Shown one piece after another: positions 31,565 through 42,360 of a DNA stretch of 64,000 bases. Below the pieces are notes generated by a model, which saw only the letters and a list, made by a program, of their open reading frames with translations, ran no database searches and was not told the DNA's origin. The DNA lies in contig NC_133472.1 of assembly GCF_025370935.1 (NCBI RefSeq), positions 36,908,884-36,972,883 of the forward strand, in the 5' to 3' direction. Source of the stretch: Choristoneura fumiferana. Taxonomy: Eukaryota > Arthropoda > Insecta > Lepidoptera > Tortricidae. The position numbers were made by a program, and so were the translations under genes. Each line of letters starts with the position of its first letter. Position 1 is the stretch's first letter.

Positions 31565-33567
31565 TCAACGGACACAAGAGGTTAGTACAGTACCTAATAA
31601 GTAAAACTCAGTGTTAGATCGTAATGAAAAATCCGAGCGAATAGGGGTGACATTGCTATAATAAGTAAGGAGTAATGATACCAATACTTGATACACATCA
31701 TAAGTCTTTGAATGGGATTTAAATATTCCTCTCTCTGCCCTAAGTGAGATAGAGAGATCTCTATATGCTTTGAACAGTTTAATAACCTCTCTGTCTTGAT
31801 AAAACCCTACACTCTCTGCATCACCAGTAATCAGATCATAGGGACCTGGGAACCGTGATGATATAAATTCAGCATATCCCGGAGTGGTAATATCAGATGG
31901 GTAGTTGTTGACTAGCTCAAGACCCTTCACTTTGGATTGGTAATTAGGAGGTAAGTCTGAGATATCGGGAATATTCTGTATTGGATCCATCTGAGCCACA
32001 TATTTTTCAGGTTTTACAACAGTATTAAATAAAACAGATTGCATATCAGGTTGTACAGCTAATGCTCTGGTAAATCCTCCTGTACCATCCGCAAATGCGG
32101 CTGTCTTCCGTAAAGATTCATGGCTGAGCAGAGATAAACAATCTATCAACTTGTAGGCTCCTGATGTTGGTAAAGGAGCAGGTCTATAATATAGAAGTGA
32201 ATAATCCCTTCTCCTCATATTGGGTGTTATTTGATCCCTCTCATTGTTTGGGATGATGGTTGTTTTCTTTCGTATCACTTTGTTCTTTGAAACAGAGGTA
32301 CATTTGGTGGGTGGAGTCGAGGCATCTAAAGGGACATACTCAACATAAGGGTTGTCCAACCGTAATTCAGTATCATTATCAGGGATAATTTTGCACAGAT
32401 GGTCCAATGATTCAGCACTTATTCCAGATGTTATAAGTTTTCTTCATGGAGTTGTAAATGTATGAGCTGTCAGACCAGTTTTTTGAGAAACTGTGACTAG
32501 CAAATTCTCTTTCCTCAGAGGTCTCATCCGGGTGTGATGAACGATATCTTCAGATAATGCCAATCTGAAGAGTTCCAAGATACGATAAGGATGTAGAGGT
32601 GTTGGAACTGCTGGTGGTGCAATGAGACAAGTTGTAGATTGCAGAAGTATACTGGGTTCCACTCTCATCTGCTGTAATACTCCTTTCACCATATATTTCA
32701 AAAGTCCTGCTACAGTCCTATCTGTGGTACATTCAGTATTCTGTACACTCATGAGCCTCAGTTCTTGAAGAGGTTGATGGGGGAATCTATGACAGAAACA
32801 TAGATTAGACTGATTTTCCCATGACTCTAATGGGGACGAGTGAACAATATTAATCACACGCTCTAAATGTTTCTTAAGTGTTAGATCTTTTTCTATTGTA
32901 ATAAAGAGTCCTACTATCAAGAATGATATGATTCTAATTGATTTTGTGTGGTCACAATGTAATGCCCAGTTAATAGTAACCCCATTGGAGACTCGCCTAC
33001 TCTCCTGATTTGATGTCCAAGCCCACGGGTCTAATATCTCTACACAATTGTAGGCTAAAAGGGTATGATACCTATCCTCTAGGAAGGTATTAGTTCGTAG
33101 CTCATCTCGAGAGGTGGGCTCAAATTTCAGTGATCGCTTGATATAATCCAATATCTTCTCTTTAGGGAAAAACAAGAAGGGCGTCTCCTTGTTGCTATAA
33201 AGGAATATTCGATTTGTGATAGGTGGATAATCAGGAGCTTCTTCATGAAGATCTAAGATTGAGGAAGAATCCTGAACATGTAGGTGAAATAATCCGCTCT
33301 CTGGTGGGTTGATATATCCTGTGAGTAAACCCTCACCTAACACAGTTAATGTCGTAACAAGGGGAGCCTGAAACATCACATTCTTATTTTTGCTTCCCTT
33401 GCTAAGACATACTAAGGGAACTGTATTTAGTTGTAGTTTTGTTAATTGAGTGTGCAAAACTGGACACACCCCCCCATTGTCTGTCCGATCATTCCTGAGT
33501 CTATGTTGATAAGATCTTTGGTCAGCTTGTGGGACCAACATGTCATACGGCAGATCTATGATGCTGG
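31565..33567 (-). pseudogene. Endogenous viral element: L-protein fragment of a negative-strand RNA virus
   Basis: The minus strand holds two open runs of 365 and 280 codons in one frame, separated by a TGA near 32450 and about a dozen open codons. The second run carries the signature of the L-protein methyltransferase: FADGTGGFTRAL (SAM-binding glycine motif, about 32080), NNYPSDITTPGYAEF (31900) and GPYDLITGDAES (31830, catalytic Asp), then a Lys-containing GIFKSHSKTY block. The first run would cover the capping/connector region, with GLFHLHVQDSS and DPWAWTSNQESRR. The polymerase active site (GDN region) is absent; an in-frame stop at 33569 closes the upstream side. In the virus the protein caps and methylates mRNA in the cytoplasm; here it is a genomic fossil. 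Affinity is Mononegavirales/Jingchuvirales; a chuvirus-like or rhabdovirus-like origin cannot be settled by eye. There is no frameshift over 2 kb. Confidence 0.75.
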
Positions 33568-33574
33568 ATTATTT

Positions 33575-34052
33575 AACTCAACCCCAAGAATTACATCCAA
33601 ATGAATGCGTTTTAAATTCCAGGCCTTTAGTACCAGTTTCAACATCTGATGTAAATGATTATAGCTACCTAACTCCTGGCCATTTTCTCATAGGAAATGC
33701 TTTAACCATGTATCCGGAAAACGACCTCGTCGAAATTCCAAAAAACAGACTCAAATTTTGGCAATTAATTACACAAATCAAACAGTCTTTCTGGAAAACA
33801 TGGCATAAGCATTATCTTAATGTCTTACAGAATAGACCTAAGTGGTTAGACGTCTCTCCTAATGTAAAAGTAGGCACTCTTGTTATTTTAAGGGAGGACA
33901 ACGTCCCCACTATGTACTGGCCCATGGCAAGGATTGTCAAGGTTTTCCCGGGCCACGACGGTCATGTACGAGCTGTAGAAGTAAAGACTTCCAATGGAAG
34001 GACTCACGTCCGTGCTATGAATAAGATTTATATTTTACCTATAGAAGAGTAG
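33575..34052 (+). pseudogene. BEL/Pao retrotransposon integrase C-terminal region
   Basis: The plus frame reads ECVLNSRPLVPVSTSDVNDY, then YLTPGHFLIGNALTMYPEND, RLKFWQLITQIKQSFWKTWH, YLNVLQNRPKW and VGTLVILREDNVPTMYWPMA. It ends with GRTHVRAMNKIYILPIEE. This is the conserved BEL/Pao block (DUF5641-like) after the integrase core, with the LNSRPL and LTPGHFLIG motifs. The frame is open to a natural stop at 34052. All of gag, protease, reverse transcriptase and the integrase core are missing. Upstream it is cut within a codon by the oppositely oriented viral L fragment (junction about 33567-33590). The first residues of the open frame (MSYGRS) belong to the junction, not to BEL. Confidence 0.9.
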
Positions 34053-34676
34053 GTTCATTTTTTATTTACTAATAATATTTTCAAAAACTTATTAGTAGGA
34101 CCCTTTTCTAGGCCCGTCAACTTAGCTACGCTACTACAAAATGAACCATAATTTTATATTGGTTAACTATGGCTGTTTTATTTAAAACCAATAATATTTA
34201 TTATGTACTCTATTTTAAGGCTAGCCAGGTCGAATATTTTCATGCATTTATGTGATTTAATATATTATTATGCACTAAACCTGGAAAAGGGGGAATAAGA
34301 GTTTAAATTTAATAAATGTATGTTTAGTTTTCTTTGCGAGACCACAGTAGCTTGATTAGGCTTTAATTAACAATAATTAAGTCTTAACAGATAAGTTTTA
34401 AATTCTTTTGTGAACTGCAGCATGTTCGTTTTGGTTTCAGTTATCAATAATTAAGTTTTTCCTTTGTGAGGCCGCAGCATGTTGGCAACACCAACAAAAG
34501 CATAATATTTAATTAGCTATAAGTTGTACAATCTGTGGTTTTTCCCCCTCTACTTCCTCTTCTCTCTCGGCTCCGGTCACCCACCGGCAATCGTCGCGTA
34601 ATTATTTGTCTTTATTTGATTTCTACAATATAGCTGCTAATTAATCAAGAACCAGAGTTTTTTTCCACCTATACTA
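34053..34676 (+). repeat. BEL/Pao 3' untranslated region, polypurine tract and probable 3' LTR
   Basis: GGAAAAGGGGGAA at 34283-34295 is a good polypurine tract. Following sequence contains repeated GCAGCATGTTCG / GCAGCATGTTGGC words and GC-richer CTCGGCTCCGGTCACCCACC before gypsy-related sequence begins near 34690. The LTR end near ATACTACA (34676) is inferred from that change. Confidence 0.5.
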
Positions 34677-34689
34677 CAGTCCACGCAGA

Positions 34690-35106
34690 ACCCAACACCT
34701 CGCATACTTCGGGATTAGCTTTCCCATCTGTAATGATCTAACACCTACAATTCCTTGATCTTCATCAATGAAAGGCACAATAATCCTCCCTCCCCCCCCC
34801 CCATTTCCAAAACTAATGATTTAGGGTCTTTTAATTTAATAATAGCTTTATATGACAATAACCAATCGAATCCGAGGATTACCGGTACGGCCAACCTAGG
34901 GACAACCAACAGTCCAGTATCGAATGTAGCGTCTTGAATCAATACTTCTACAGAGCATAATTGTTGTATTTTTAAGCTCTTTTGTCCTACCGCCCCTCTT
35001 ATCTGTACCGGTAATGAAGGTAATTTTACATTTCCTGTCGACTGTAAAGATTCAAATAATTCCTCCGAAATACAGCAAACCTCACTCCCAGTATCTATTA
35101 GACAAC
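34690..35106 (-). pseudogene. Ty3/gypsy protease fragment, relative of the 39.8-42.3 kb pol
   Basis: The minus strand reads FDTGLLVVPRLAVPVILGFD and WLLSYKAIIKL, with LRDLEMGGG-like sequence following. It also covers the DTGSE catalytic region near 35095 and QKSLKIQQLCS. It is a truncated, diverged copy of pol residues about 135-265 of the element at 39839-42348. A run of C/G near 34795 and indels break the frame. Confidence 0.85.
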
Positions 35107-35539
35107 AAAATTAAAGATTATTTTTTATATAATGTTACTGTCGCGGTGATAAATTTTGGTGGATTATTGTAGAATGTACCTACGAGTATTTACAAAATTG
35201 CTTATTTTAATTAATGTTGATTTTACTTACAATTAGAGCGAAGGTGTAAGGTGACTGGGGTATTGGGCTTCAATCACTCCTGCTGGCTCGTACTGAAACT
35301 GGTAGAAAATTATTTTCATGGTTTTTTGTAGTCGGTGCAATTTTTTTTATATTTTTTTTATGAAAACACCTTTCCATTATACTTCCATCGTCTTCGTCCC
35401 ACACAAAACAAGTTTTGTTTTTAGAACTTAATTCATTATAGATCGTAAATTGAGTCAGTTTTTGTTTAAAGTACAAGTTGTTTGTTCCACTGCCTTTAAC
35501 AACCTCTCATATGTGCATTGCCGATTGACAGGCAGCAAT

Positions 35540-35890
35540 GCATAATACTTACACAAAAACGACTTTTGTATGTTTTTCATCAGAACCGATGCCCACATGT
35601 AGGTATTGTGTATAAGTTAATAAACGGTTTAGGTACAGTTTTGAAGGTCCCGTCTAAAAACAGTCTTCACTTCAAGCCTGTAATCCAGTATTTACTCAAA
35701 CATTCGCCACAAACGAAATTCTGAACACAAACGAAATCTTTAGCTATGTTTTCAAGTATTACAATATCTTCAAAATTGACAAACTGTGACTTTTGGGCGG
35801 ATTTTTGTCGGGCCTTATACGGAGAATCTCTCACCTTATGAAATGTAGGTAGTTTATCCGCATATTCGAGCATTTTTAGTGAGGCCATTG
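35540..35890 (-). pseudogene. MULE transposase fragment (pre-core and DGTF)
   Basis: The minus strand reads KLPTFHKVRDSPYKARQKSA near 35840, the LPTF.SV...YKAR motif preceding the core in insect MULE transposases. It continues to VCGECLSKYW, then after frame changes FLDGTFKTVPKPFINLYTIP near 35660-35600 (first catalytic Asp in DGTF) and YYALLPVNR near 35535. Both the N-terminal FLYWCH part and the C-terminal half are missing. Confidence 0.75.
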
Positions 35891-35899
35891 TTCTGTAAA

Positions 35900-37450
35900 G
35901 TTCCTAAGTCAAGTAAGCCTCTAAAAGTCGTAGGTATACTCTGGTACAAGCACTGATTCAATGTTTAGATTAATAAATAAATTGTTAATGGTTATTCATT
36001 GTATTTCTTCAATAGTTTCTATATCTTCGCACTATAACGTATCGTCCAACGATATCGAACAGAAGTGAATGTGCACGTTTATGAGTTGGATTTATTTAAA
36101 CTATGGATTCGAATTCAATTTTTTTTAAAAGAATTGGAATTCGGATAATTAAATGTATAAAAACATTGTATACTCCTGACAGATGGTTGTTTTGAAAGTA
36201 AAAGCTCTCAAAATTTTAGGTTAGTGACATTAAATGTCAATGAACAAATATGTCATAAACAGCCTAACAGCTTAAATGTAACATAGTCTTAATCTCTATT
36301 CGCGAATTATGCGATCTTAACGAAGGCCTGATAGAAATATTCCAATCTCACATCCACTTCTCCCTTCTGTACTCATTTACCCTACAACTATTTACTCAAA
36401 TAAGTAAGGGACTTAGCTAAAACCACCTTGGAAAGGCGTCAGCAATACTCGAACCAGGAATCGGCATTCCCCGTATTCTTGGCTGCACGCAGACACCAAT
36501 CTTCGCTATTCGTTCTCATCGGCATGCGTTAAACATTAATTATAGTCGACGCACATTTTATTCTTATAATAATATGCTTTTGGTAATTTAATTATTATTA
36601 AAGGGGAAACTAAAAGTATTATTTATGATCTTCCTGAAGGTTCCTAAACAAGTCACTGACATATTCTCACTTATTTCCGTAACTGAAATATTTCAATAAA
36701 CTTATAAAAGTTAATTTAATTAAAACTTAAACTTCGTAGCAATAATCCAAGTCTGAATATCCTCGCAGTCACCTTACAGTCCAACCTCGTTCCGTCACGA
36801 TGACAGCATATGTCAACTTACTATCCAGTAGCCACTCAGCCCTCTGAAACTTATAATATTAGGCAGCAAAAATAATTGTAAAGAACTCACGTCAGAATTA
36901 CAAACAAGATCATCACAATTAAATAACACACTACACTTCCAGTGCACTGATTCAACACAAACACACATAGTTCACAATAAAGTTCGGTACCACACTTGCT
37001 ACAACTAAAGTAGCTCATATTCCATCAAACATAACCGTTTGTCTAGAGGCCCCTCTTGTATAAGACGGTTGTCAGGTCTAGCCTTCTTGCCTCCAAGATA
37101 GCCTGTGGAATGGCAGCGCCATATTTAAAATTTACAGTCAAGCGGCGCGGCCATTTGAAAAAATCTTTCTTGACTGCAGTGAACCTAACGATTAATTTCA
37201 GCCGAATTCGCGAATTTCATTAAAATATACCACCAATAAAAAACTACTTTATTTTATAGATAAGCCTTCAGTATAGTTTAGCATAAAATGGCATATCTAA
37301 TTAAATAAAATGAATGACCTTCAATTCTGTGAAATTTTATTATTCATTATAAATATCTGATAACAATTATTTCTTCAGTCATGTATTAAATAACTATATT
37401 ACAAAATAAAAATTCCTGTAGGAACACTGATTTATTTCGTACAAATATTA
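35900..37450. other. AT-rich region, nothing recognised
   Basis: No domain, LTR pair or inverted repeat was recognised. A moderately GC-rich patch at 37030-37200 (AGCGGCGCGGCCATTTG) has no known content. Confidence 0.4.
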
Positions 37451-37456
37451 ATTTAT

Positions 37457-37800
37457 TTACGAAACAAGCCTTTTATAGTCTTTACAATATAAAATAATAG
37501 TATATACGAGGTTCAAAATACCAGCGCACGGCAGCGCCACAAGTGAAACTTGAGTAAACGATAAGAATTGAAATCTCTTCCGTAGTGTTCCCGTTAATAA
37601 ATGCATCCTTGTTATTATGAACTTCAGCAAGAATAACACAAGAGAGATATAGGTAAACCAGTATATTTGTTGTGAATACGTCAACCGCCAACGACCGGGA
37701 GCCGGTCGCTTGCACTCAAGGTTTTTGACAGCGTGCGGGAGCCCGGTCGCCTGCCAAACAGGGTTGCCGGGACCCGTCGACGTTGCCATCCAGGGTTAAA
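37457..37800 (-). CDS. Uncharacterised 110-codon open frame
   Basis: The minus-strand frame starts ATG at 37789 in a GC-rich patch and continues to AT-rich sequence with hydrophobic stretches (WFTYISLVLFLLKFI). There are two direct GGGAGCC(C)GGTCGC words at its start. I do not recognise a family. A second frame of similar length overlaps it, so it may be non-coding repeat sequence. Confidence 0.15.
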
Positions 37801-37949
37801 GTTATCAAGTTATAAGTTATTAAGTGTAATGACCGTAAACCATTTTCTGTTATTGGCTTTATGCTAATATATGGTTTTCTAGACCTTTTCCTAGTTTTGT
37901 AAACAAATTCATTTTAATTTTCTTTTCTTTTCGGTTTTCCTTGACCACC

Positions 37950-38108
37950 GACCCTGGCACTTCACAGAAGACCCTCTTTTTCAAATCTTTTTCTTTTTTT
38001 TTGACTTTTCTACAAACCGTTTTAAATTCGTTACCAAAAAGGTTGCTCATGATCGAAATAAATTCACAAAGTTTATTACACAAAGCATTGGGGATAGCAC
38101 AGTACTTT
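37950..38108 (-). repeat. Dispersed repeat, copy 1 of a local pair
   Basis: AATAAATTCACAAAGTTTAT, CCGTTTTAAA and GGGATAGCACAGTAC recur in order at 39370-39497. The copies are about 80% alike by eye. The 74-codon minus frame here is Lys-rich and not evidently a gene. Confidence 0.6.
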
Positions 38109-38494
38109 TAGTTTAGTGCCGAACAGGTACACAGGAAGGGGTTGGAGGAAGTTAATGTTTCGCAAAAATAAAGCTAGATGGCAATGTTTGCTAATAGCAT
38201 TCCACGCCATCTAGTATTGTTTACTGATACTGGTGCTGGTGGTGGCTGCATGAGGCAACGCGTTTTATGAAAATTGTGCGAGCGTTCTCATTTTCCTTTA
38301 TGCTAAGAGATGGTGCCAGTGGTGTCATGCAGTTGCAGAAATGATGAAGTTACTAGTGTAATACCAATTTGTTCTAATACTAATATCTACTTTATAGTAG
38401 TAGTAGACCCTTTAGAATTCGATTTTGTTTACTCATTTGTTCGTTTTTTTTTTATAACAATTACGAATAGTCATCATTATCGTCTCGGTCTTAA

Positions 38495-38590
38495 TGTATA
38501 CGTCTCACTGCAAGGCACTGGCCTCTTCCCAGAATGAGAGGACTTGGGCCGTAATTCCCACGCGGGCCCACAATGTAGGTACGATTAAAA
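38495..38590 (+). repeat. SINE/LINE-tail-like repeat fragment
   Basis: TCTCACTGCAAGGCACTGGC, AGAATGAGAGGACTTGGGCC and CCCACGCGGGCCCACAATG follow a dispersed lepidopteran repeat I recognise by pattern. It is non-coding. Confidence 0.5.
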
Positions 38591-38744
38591 ACGAACCTTA
38601 CTTTACCTGGCGAAAATTCATGATTGTTGAATCTCTGTGTTGCAAATAAATTAAATCTTATCGTTTATTAAAATTTATTCGTGAGGAAAACTGACATGCC
38701 ACATCAAAAAAATGCTTATTTATATTATGCATATAGCGGTCGCG

Positions 38745-39172
38745 CAATGAGGGCTATCGTTTTTTGTCTCACTAGATGGCGCACTGTTGCGTGAGGTTTT
38801 TAGGTATGGCTTTCAAAGTGTTATTACGGGCGTGAAAACAAAGTTTAGATTAAACTCATATTTAATACACCTTAAAACCGTACTATAAAAATATCGAGCA
38901 TGCCACAGTGTTGCATAGTCCCCGTTTTGTTCGAAATAAAAGGGAGGACAAAGGTTTCCGAAAGACAAAACTGTCTCAAAACACAGACATTCATTGCCCC
39001 GGAACGCATATTTGCCATAATTAATTTCAGATATTGCAAAATATTCACAAAATTATTCTAATTATAAATAAACCCGCGTAGCTCACCCAAAAACTATGAG
39101 ATTTGACATTGCGGAGACCTCAGGCTACACTAGCGCCTCTAGTGGCGAATTCATACGCGATAGCCCTCATTG
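38745..39172. mobile_element. MITE with CAATGAGGGCTATCG ends
   Basis: CAATGAGGGCTATCG at 38745 and CGATAGCCCTCATTG at 39158-39172 are perfect inverted ends. Further in, CTAGATGGCGC and its counterpart near 39140 continue the inverted repeat imperfectly. The 428-bp element has no coding sequence. Confidence 0.8.
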
Positions 39173-39369
39173 TCAGACGTGTTATTTTTCTCTTTGCTGG
39201 TCACCTGTCATACGCCCCCCCCCCGCCCCACCCCTAGTTCAGACACCTTTATTCACGGTAACGTTTAAAATGCCACCGACGAGATAGTGCTGTAGAAAGA
39301 TGATAAAAAAGCTGGGAGAGCCAAGCCACATGCCATATTTTATTGGTAGTGTAGCTTGGCACCCAATCC

Positions 39370-39497
39370 CCCTCTTTTCTCTCTGACATTTTCCACTAAC
39401 CGTTTTAAAACTTTTAAAGAGTTCCCGAAGAGGTTACTCTTGATTAAAAATAAATTCACAAAGTTTAATACACGAAGTATGGGATCAGTACAGTACC
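39370..39497 (-). repeat. Dispersed repeat, copy 2 of the local pair
   Basis: Shares CCGTTTTAAA, AATAAATTCACAAAGTTTAA and GGGATCAGTACAGTAC with 37950-38108. It lies just left of the captured MULE segment. Confidence 0.55.
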
Positions 39498-39556
39498 TAT
39501 CAATAAAAGTGCTGATTTACACAAAGCCCGTTAAATCTTACCAGAAGTATTACATT

Positions 39557-39838
39557 ACAGGGCCGCGGGGCTAATAAATTAAAAGTGATCGGTCGAGCGC
39601 TCACATGTTATATGTACAACTGGCACGATTTTACTGGCATCGTGTAATTGAGCACAACAACCAAATCGCAACTGATATTTAAAAAAAGATAGTATTTGCA
39701 TACATTCCGTTATTGTGATCTCACTTGCCAAATAATCATTTACGACTTTATCAATCTTCTTATCTTTTTCCATATACTTTTGTTGCCTGCGTCGAAAATT
39801 ATTCGAATTAATCTCATTCCTTAATAATTCGAAGTCAA
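39557..39838 (-). pseudogene. MULE C-terminal coding fragment joined to gypsy pol
   Basis: The minus strand reads FELLRNEINSNNFRRRQQKY, MEKDKKIDKVVNDYLASEIT and LSFFKYQLRFGCCAQL. It is nearly base-identical to 44922-45200, the C-terminus of the MULE relic there, but here that segment is cut out and abuts the 3' end of the gypsy pol frame at CCAGAATAT. Reading through from pol into it is accidental. Confidence 0.8.
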
Positions 39839-42348
39839 TATTCTGGTAAATACAATACTCTGTTTGGACTATCCAGCCTATTGAAATAAAGAATTCCATT
39901 CTCTATGATACAACGGCTTGCTATCCGCGCTAACCGATCATTTACTCCCTCTAGTCCTGGATTCGACAACCTATTTTTTATGCCCCTTATCACATTATCC
40001 CTATCTTGCAGTTGGGCCATTTCCCCTAATTTATCCTGCAATTCTTTATTTTCTTGCACTCCCATGTACATTATACTCGGATACCACAACTTCCCCTCCT
40101 GTATCTCCCCATCACTCGGAAATCTAGATAAAATGTCTACCCCTATGTTCTCCGTCCCCTTGACATGTTCTACAGTATAGTTAAATTGTTCTAAATATAA
40201 TATCCACCTAGTGATCCGACTGTTGTATAACCTAATGTTCTTAACAAACACTAACGCCTTGTGATCTGTCCTAATAATTAACTCGGCTCCCCGCAAGTAT
40301 GTCTCAAATTTCTTTATTCCATAAATTATGGCCCAAAACTCTTGCTCAGTAACAGTCCATCTTAATTCCGAACCCCTTAATGATCTACTACAAAAGCTTA
40401 AAATTCGTATTTCTCCTTTTTCATCGTACTGATACAATACTCCCGCAATACCTACTCCTGAACTATCAGTCTGTAAATAGTAAGGTTTACTCACGTCTGG
40501 ATGAGACAAAAGGATGGTAGTCGAAAATTCTTGTTTCAAATTCCAAAACGCCTTATCTAACTCCTCATCCCAATACCAACTTTGCCCTTTCTTCAATAAC
40601 TTCGTCAGGGGAACTATTAGACTACTATAATTTGGAATAAACCTCCGATAATAATTACATAATCCTAAGAATGCCCTAACATGTTTCACCTTTTTCGGGG
40701 TAGGGAACTTTTGAATTGACTCGACCTTAGCTGGGTCCGTTCGAATTCCCTCGGTAGATACAATGTGACCTAACATCTTAACTTCCTGACATGCAAATTT
40801 ACACTTTTCTAAATTACATGTTAATCCCGCTCTTTCCAACCGTTCTAGTACCAGATCTATTTGTTCCAAATGATCCTCCCACTGACCGTCGGTTAGTATA
40901 GCTAGATCATCTAAATAATTTACACAGAAACTTCTAACACTCGGACCTAGTATTACATCCATAGCCCGGCTAAAACTTCCAACTGACGTTTTCAGTCCCT
41001 GTGGCAATACATTATACATATACGACTTCCCATTAACAGTGAAACCTGTATACTGTCTACTTGTTTCTGAAATTGGGATTTGAAAATAAGCATTATTCAA
41101 ATCTATAATAGTTATGTACTTAACCCCGTGAAATGCATTTAGAATATCTATCTGCATTGGAGGAGCCTCTGATTCCGCTACCATATATTTGTTAATTTCC
41201 CTGGCATCTAATAATATTCGAATAGTCCCATCAGTTTTGGAAGTAAACGTGAGTGGACTACTATACGGTGTTGAACCTCTCGAAATAATACCCATATCTA
41301 CCATTTCCTGCAGTTTCTCTTCTACCTTGGATCGGTATGCATAAGGGATGGGATAAGACCGATTAATTCTCGGGACATGCTCATGCATACTAATGTGATG
41401 AGTATAACAATTTGCCCTACCGATTCGCTTGGTGAACACTATCCTATGGGCCTCTAAAATTTGCTTCAACGATTTCCTCATGTCAACGGTCAATTCTATA
41501 CCCGCTTTAATTCTGTCTAGAAAATCTACCTCGCATACTTCGCGGCTAGCCTCACCATCGTTTTCCAACTGTAATGACCTAATGTCTGCAATTCTTTGGT
41601 CTTCCTCAATGAAGGGCACGGTAATTCTTCCCCCCCTCATTTCCAAAACTAGTGATCTAGGATCTTGTAATGTAATAACAGCTTTATATGACAACAGCCA
41701 GTCGAACCCTAAAATTACCGGTACAGTCAACCTAGGAACAACTAACAGTCCCGTATCGAAACTTACCTCTTGGATTGTTATTTCTATGGAACATAATTGC
41801 TGTATTTTTAAGCTCTTTTGCCCTACCGCCCCTCTTATTTGTATAGGCTTTACCGGCAATGAAGGTAATTGTACATCTCTTTTCGACTGTAACCATTCAA
41901 ATAATTCCTCAGAAATACAACTAACTTCACTCCCCGTATCTATTAGACAACGTGTTTTATTCCCTAAAATCTCTACCCAAATTTCAGCTTTGATTTTATG
42001 CCCTATTTCCTCAAAAGAAACCTCTTCATCAAATAACGACGCTGTGACAAACTTCTGCATGGGTTCTACTACTACCGGCCTACCTGCTAAGTTAAGAGAC
42101 AAGCTCGAAAGCCCCTCAAAGTTGGTTGGTATCTGATCCTCCACGTCCGTGGGGGTAAAGCCAAATCCTGATTTATCCAATTTCGTCCTCACGCCTGTTG
42201 CTACTACAGGGTATAATTTCCCATTTTCATTTTTTCCTAACCCTACTCCTGGCACCCATCCCGATGACAACATCTGCCGTAGTGCAAACCTAAAATAGTT
42301 GCCCCTATGTTTATAAGCTAATCCCGGAGCATCTGGACTAGCTAACAT
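39839..42348 (-). CDS. Ty3/gypsy pol polyprotein: G-patch, protease, reverse transcriptase, RNase H; integrase truncated
   Basis: One open frame of 837 codons. A G-patch-like motif SSGWVPGVGLGKNENGKLYP lies at residues 28-47. The protease has CLIDTGSEVSCIS with catalytic Asp 137. Reverse transcriptase has IIDLNNAYFQIP (Asp 416) and YLDDLAIL (Asp 480/481), followed by the connection region LGLCNYYRRFIPNYS. RNase H shows QTDSSGVGIAGVLYQ (Asp 628), TVTEQEFWAI and RTDHKALV. HVKGTENIGVDILSRFP closes it. The start of the integrase zinc-binding domain (ENGILYFNRLDSPNRVLYLP) is present, but the frame is cut there by a MULE fragment, so integrase core and 3' LTR are lost. Gag precedes it in another frame, overlapping at a -1 frameshift site; pol would be made as a fusion. 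It cannot integrate by itself. The long intact frame suggests a fairly young copy. A relative lies at 34690-35106. Confidence 0.95.
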
Positions 42349-42360
42349 TAGTTTAAATTC
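42348..42360 (-). promoter_or_regulatory. Candidate -1 ribosomal frameshift site at the gag-pol border
   Basis: On the minus strand the gag-frame codons AAT TTA AAC TAA contain the heptamer TTTAAAC (42357-42351) in the X XXY YYZ register, directly before the gag stop. Slipping back one base places the ribosome in the pol frame, whose first ATG overlaps the stop. TTTAAAC is a well-known slippery heptamer. A downstream stimulatory structure was not evaluated. Confidence 0.6.

Noticed and set aside
39579..39899. A 106-codon gene spanning the gypsy/MULE junction
   Set aside because: Its first part is pol read out of frame and its second part is a displaced MULE C-terminus; the fusion is accidental.
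41429..42136. A 235-codon plus-strand open frame
   Set aside because: It is the antisense shadow of the gypsy pol frame, whose domains are unmistakable on the minus strand.
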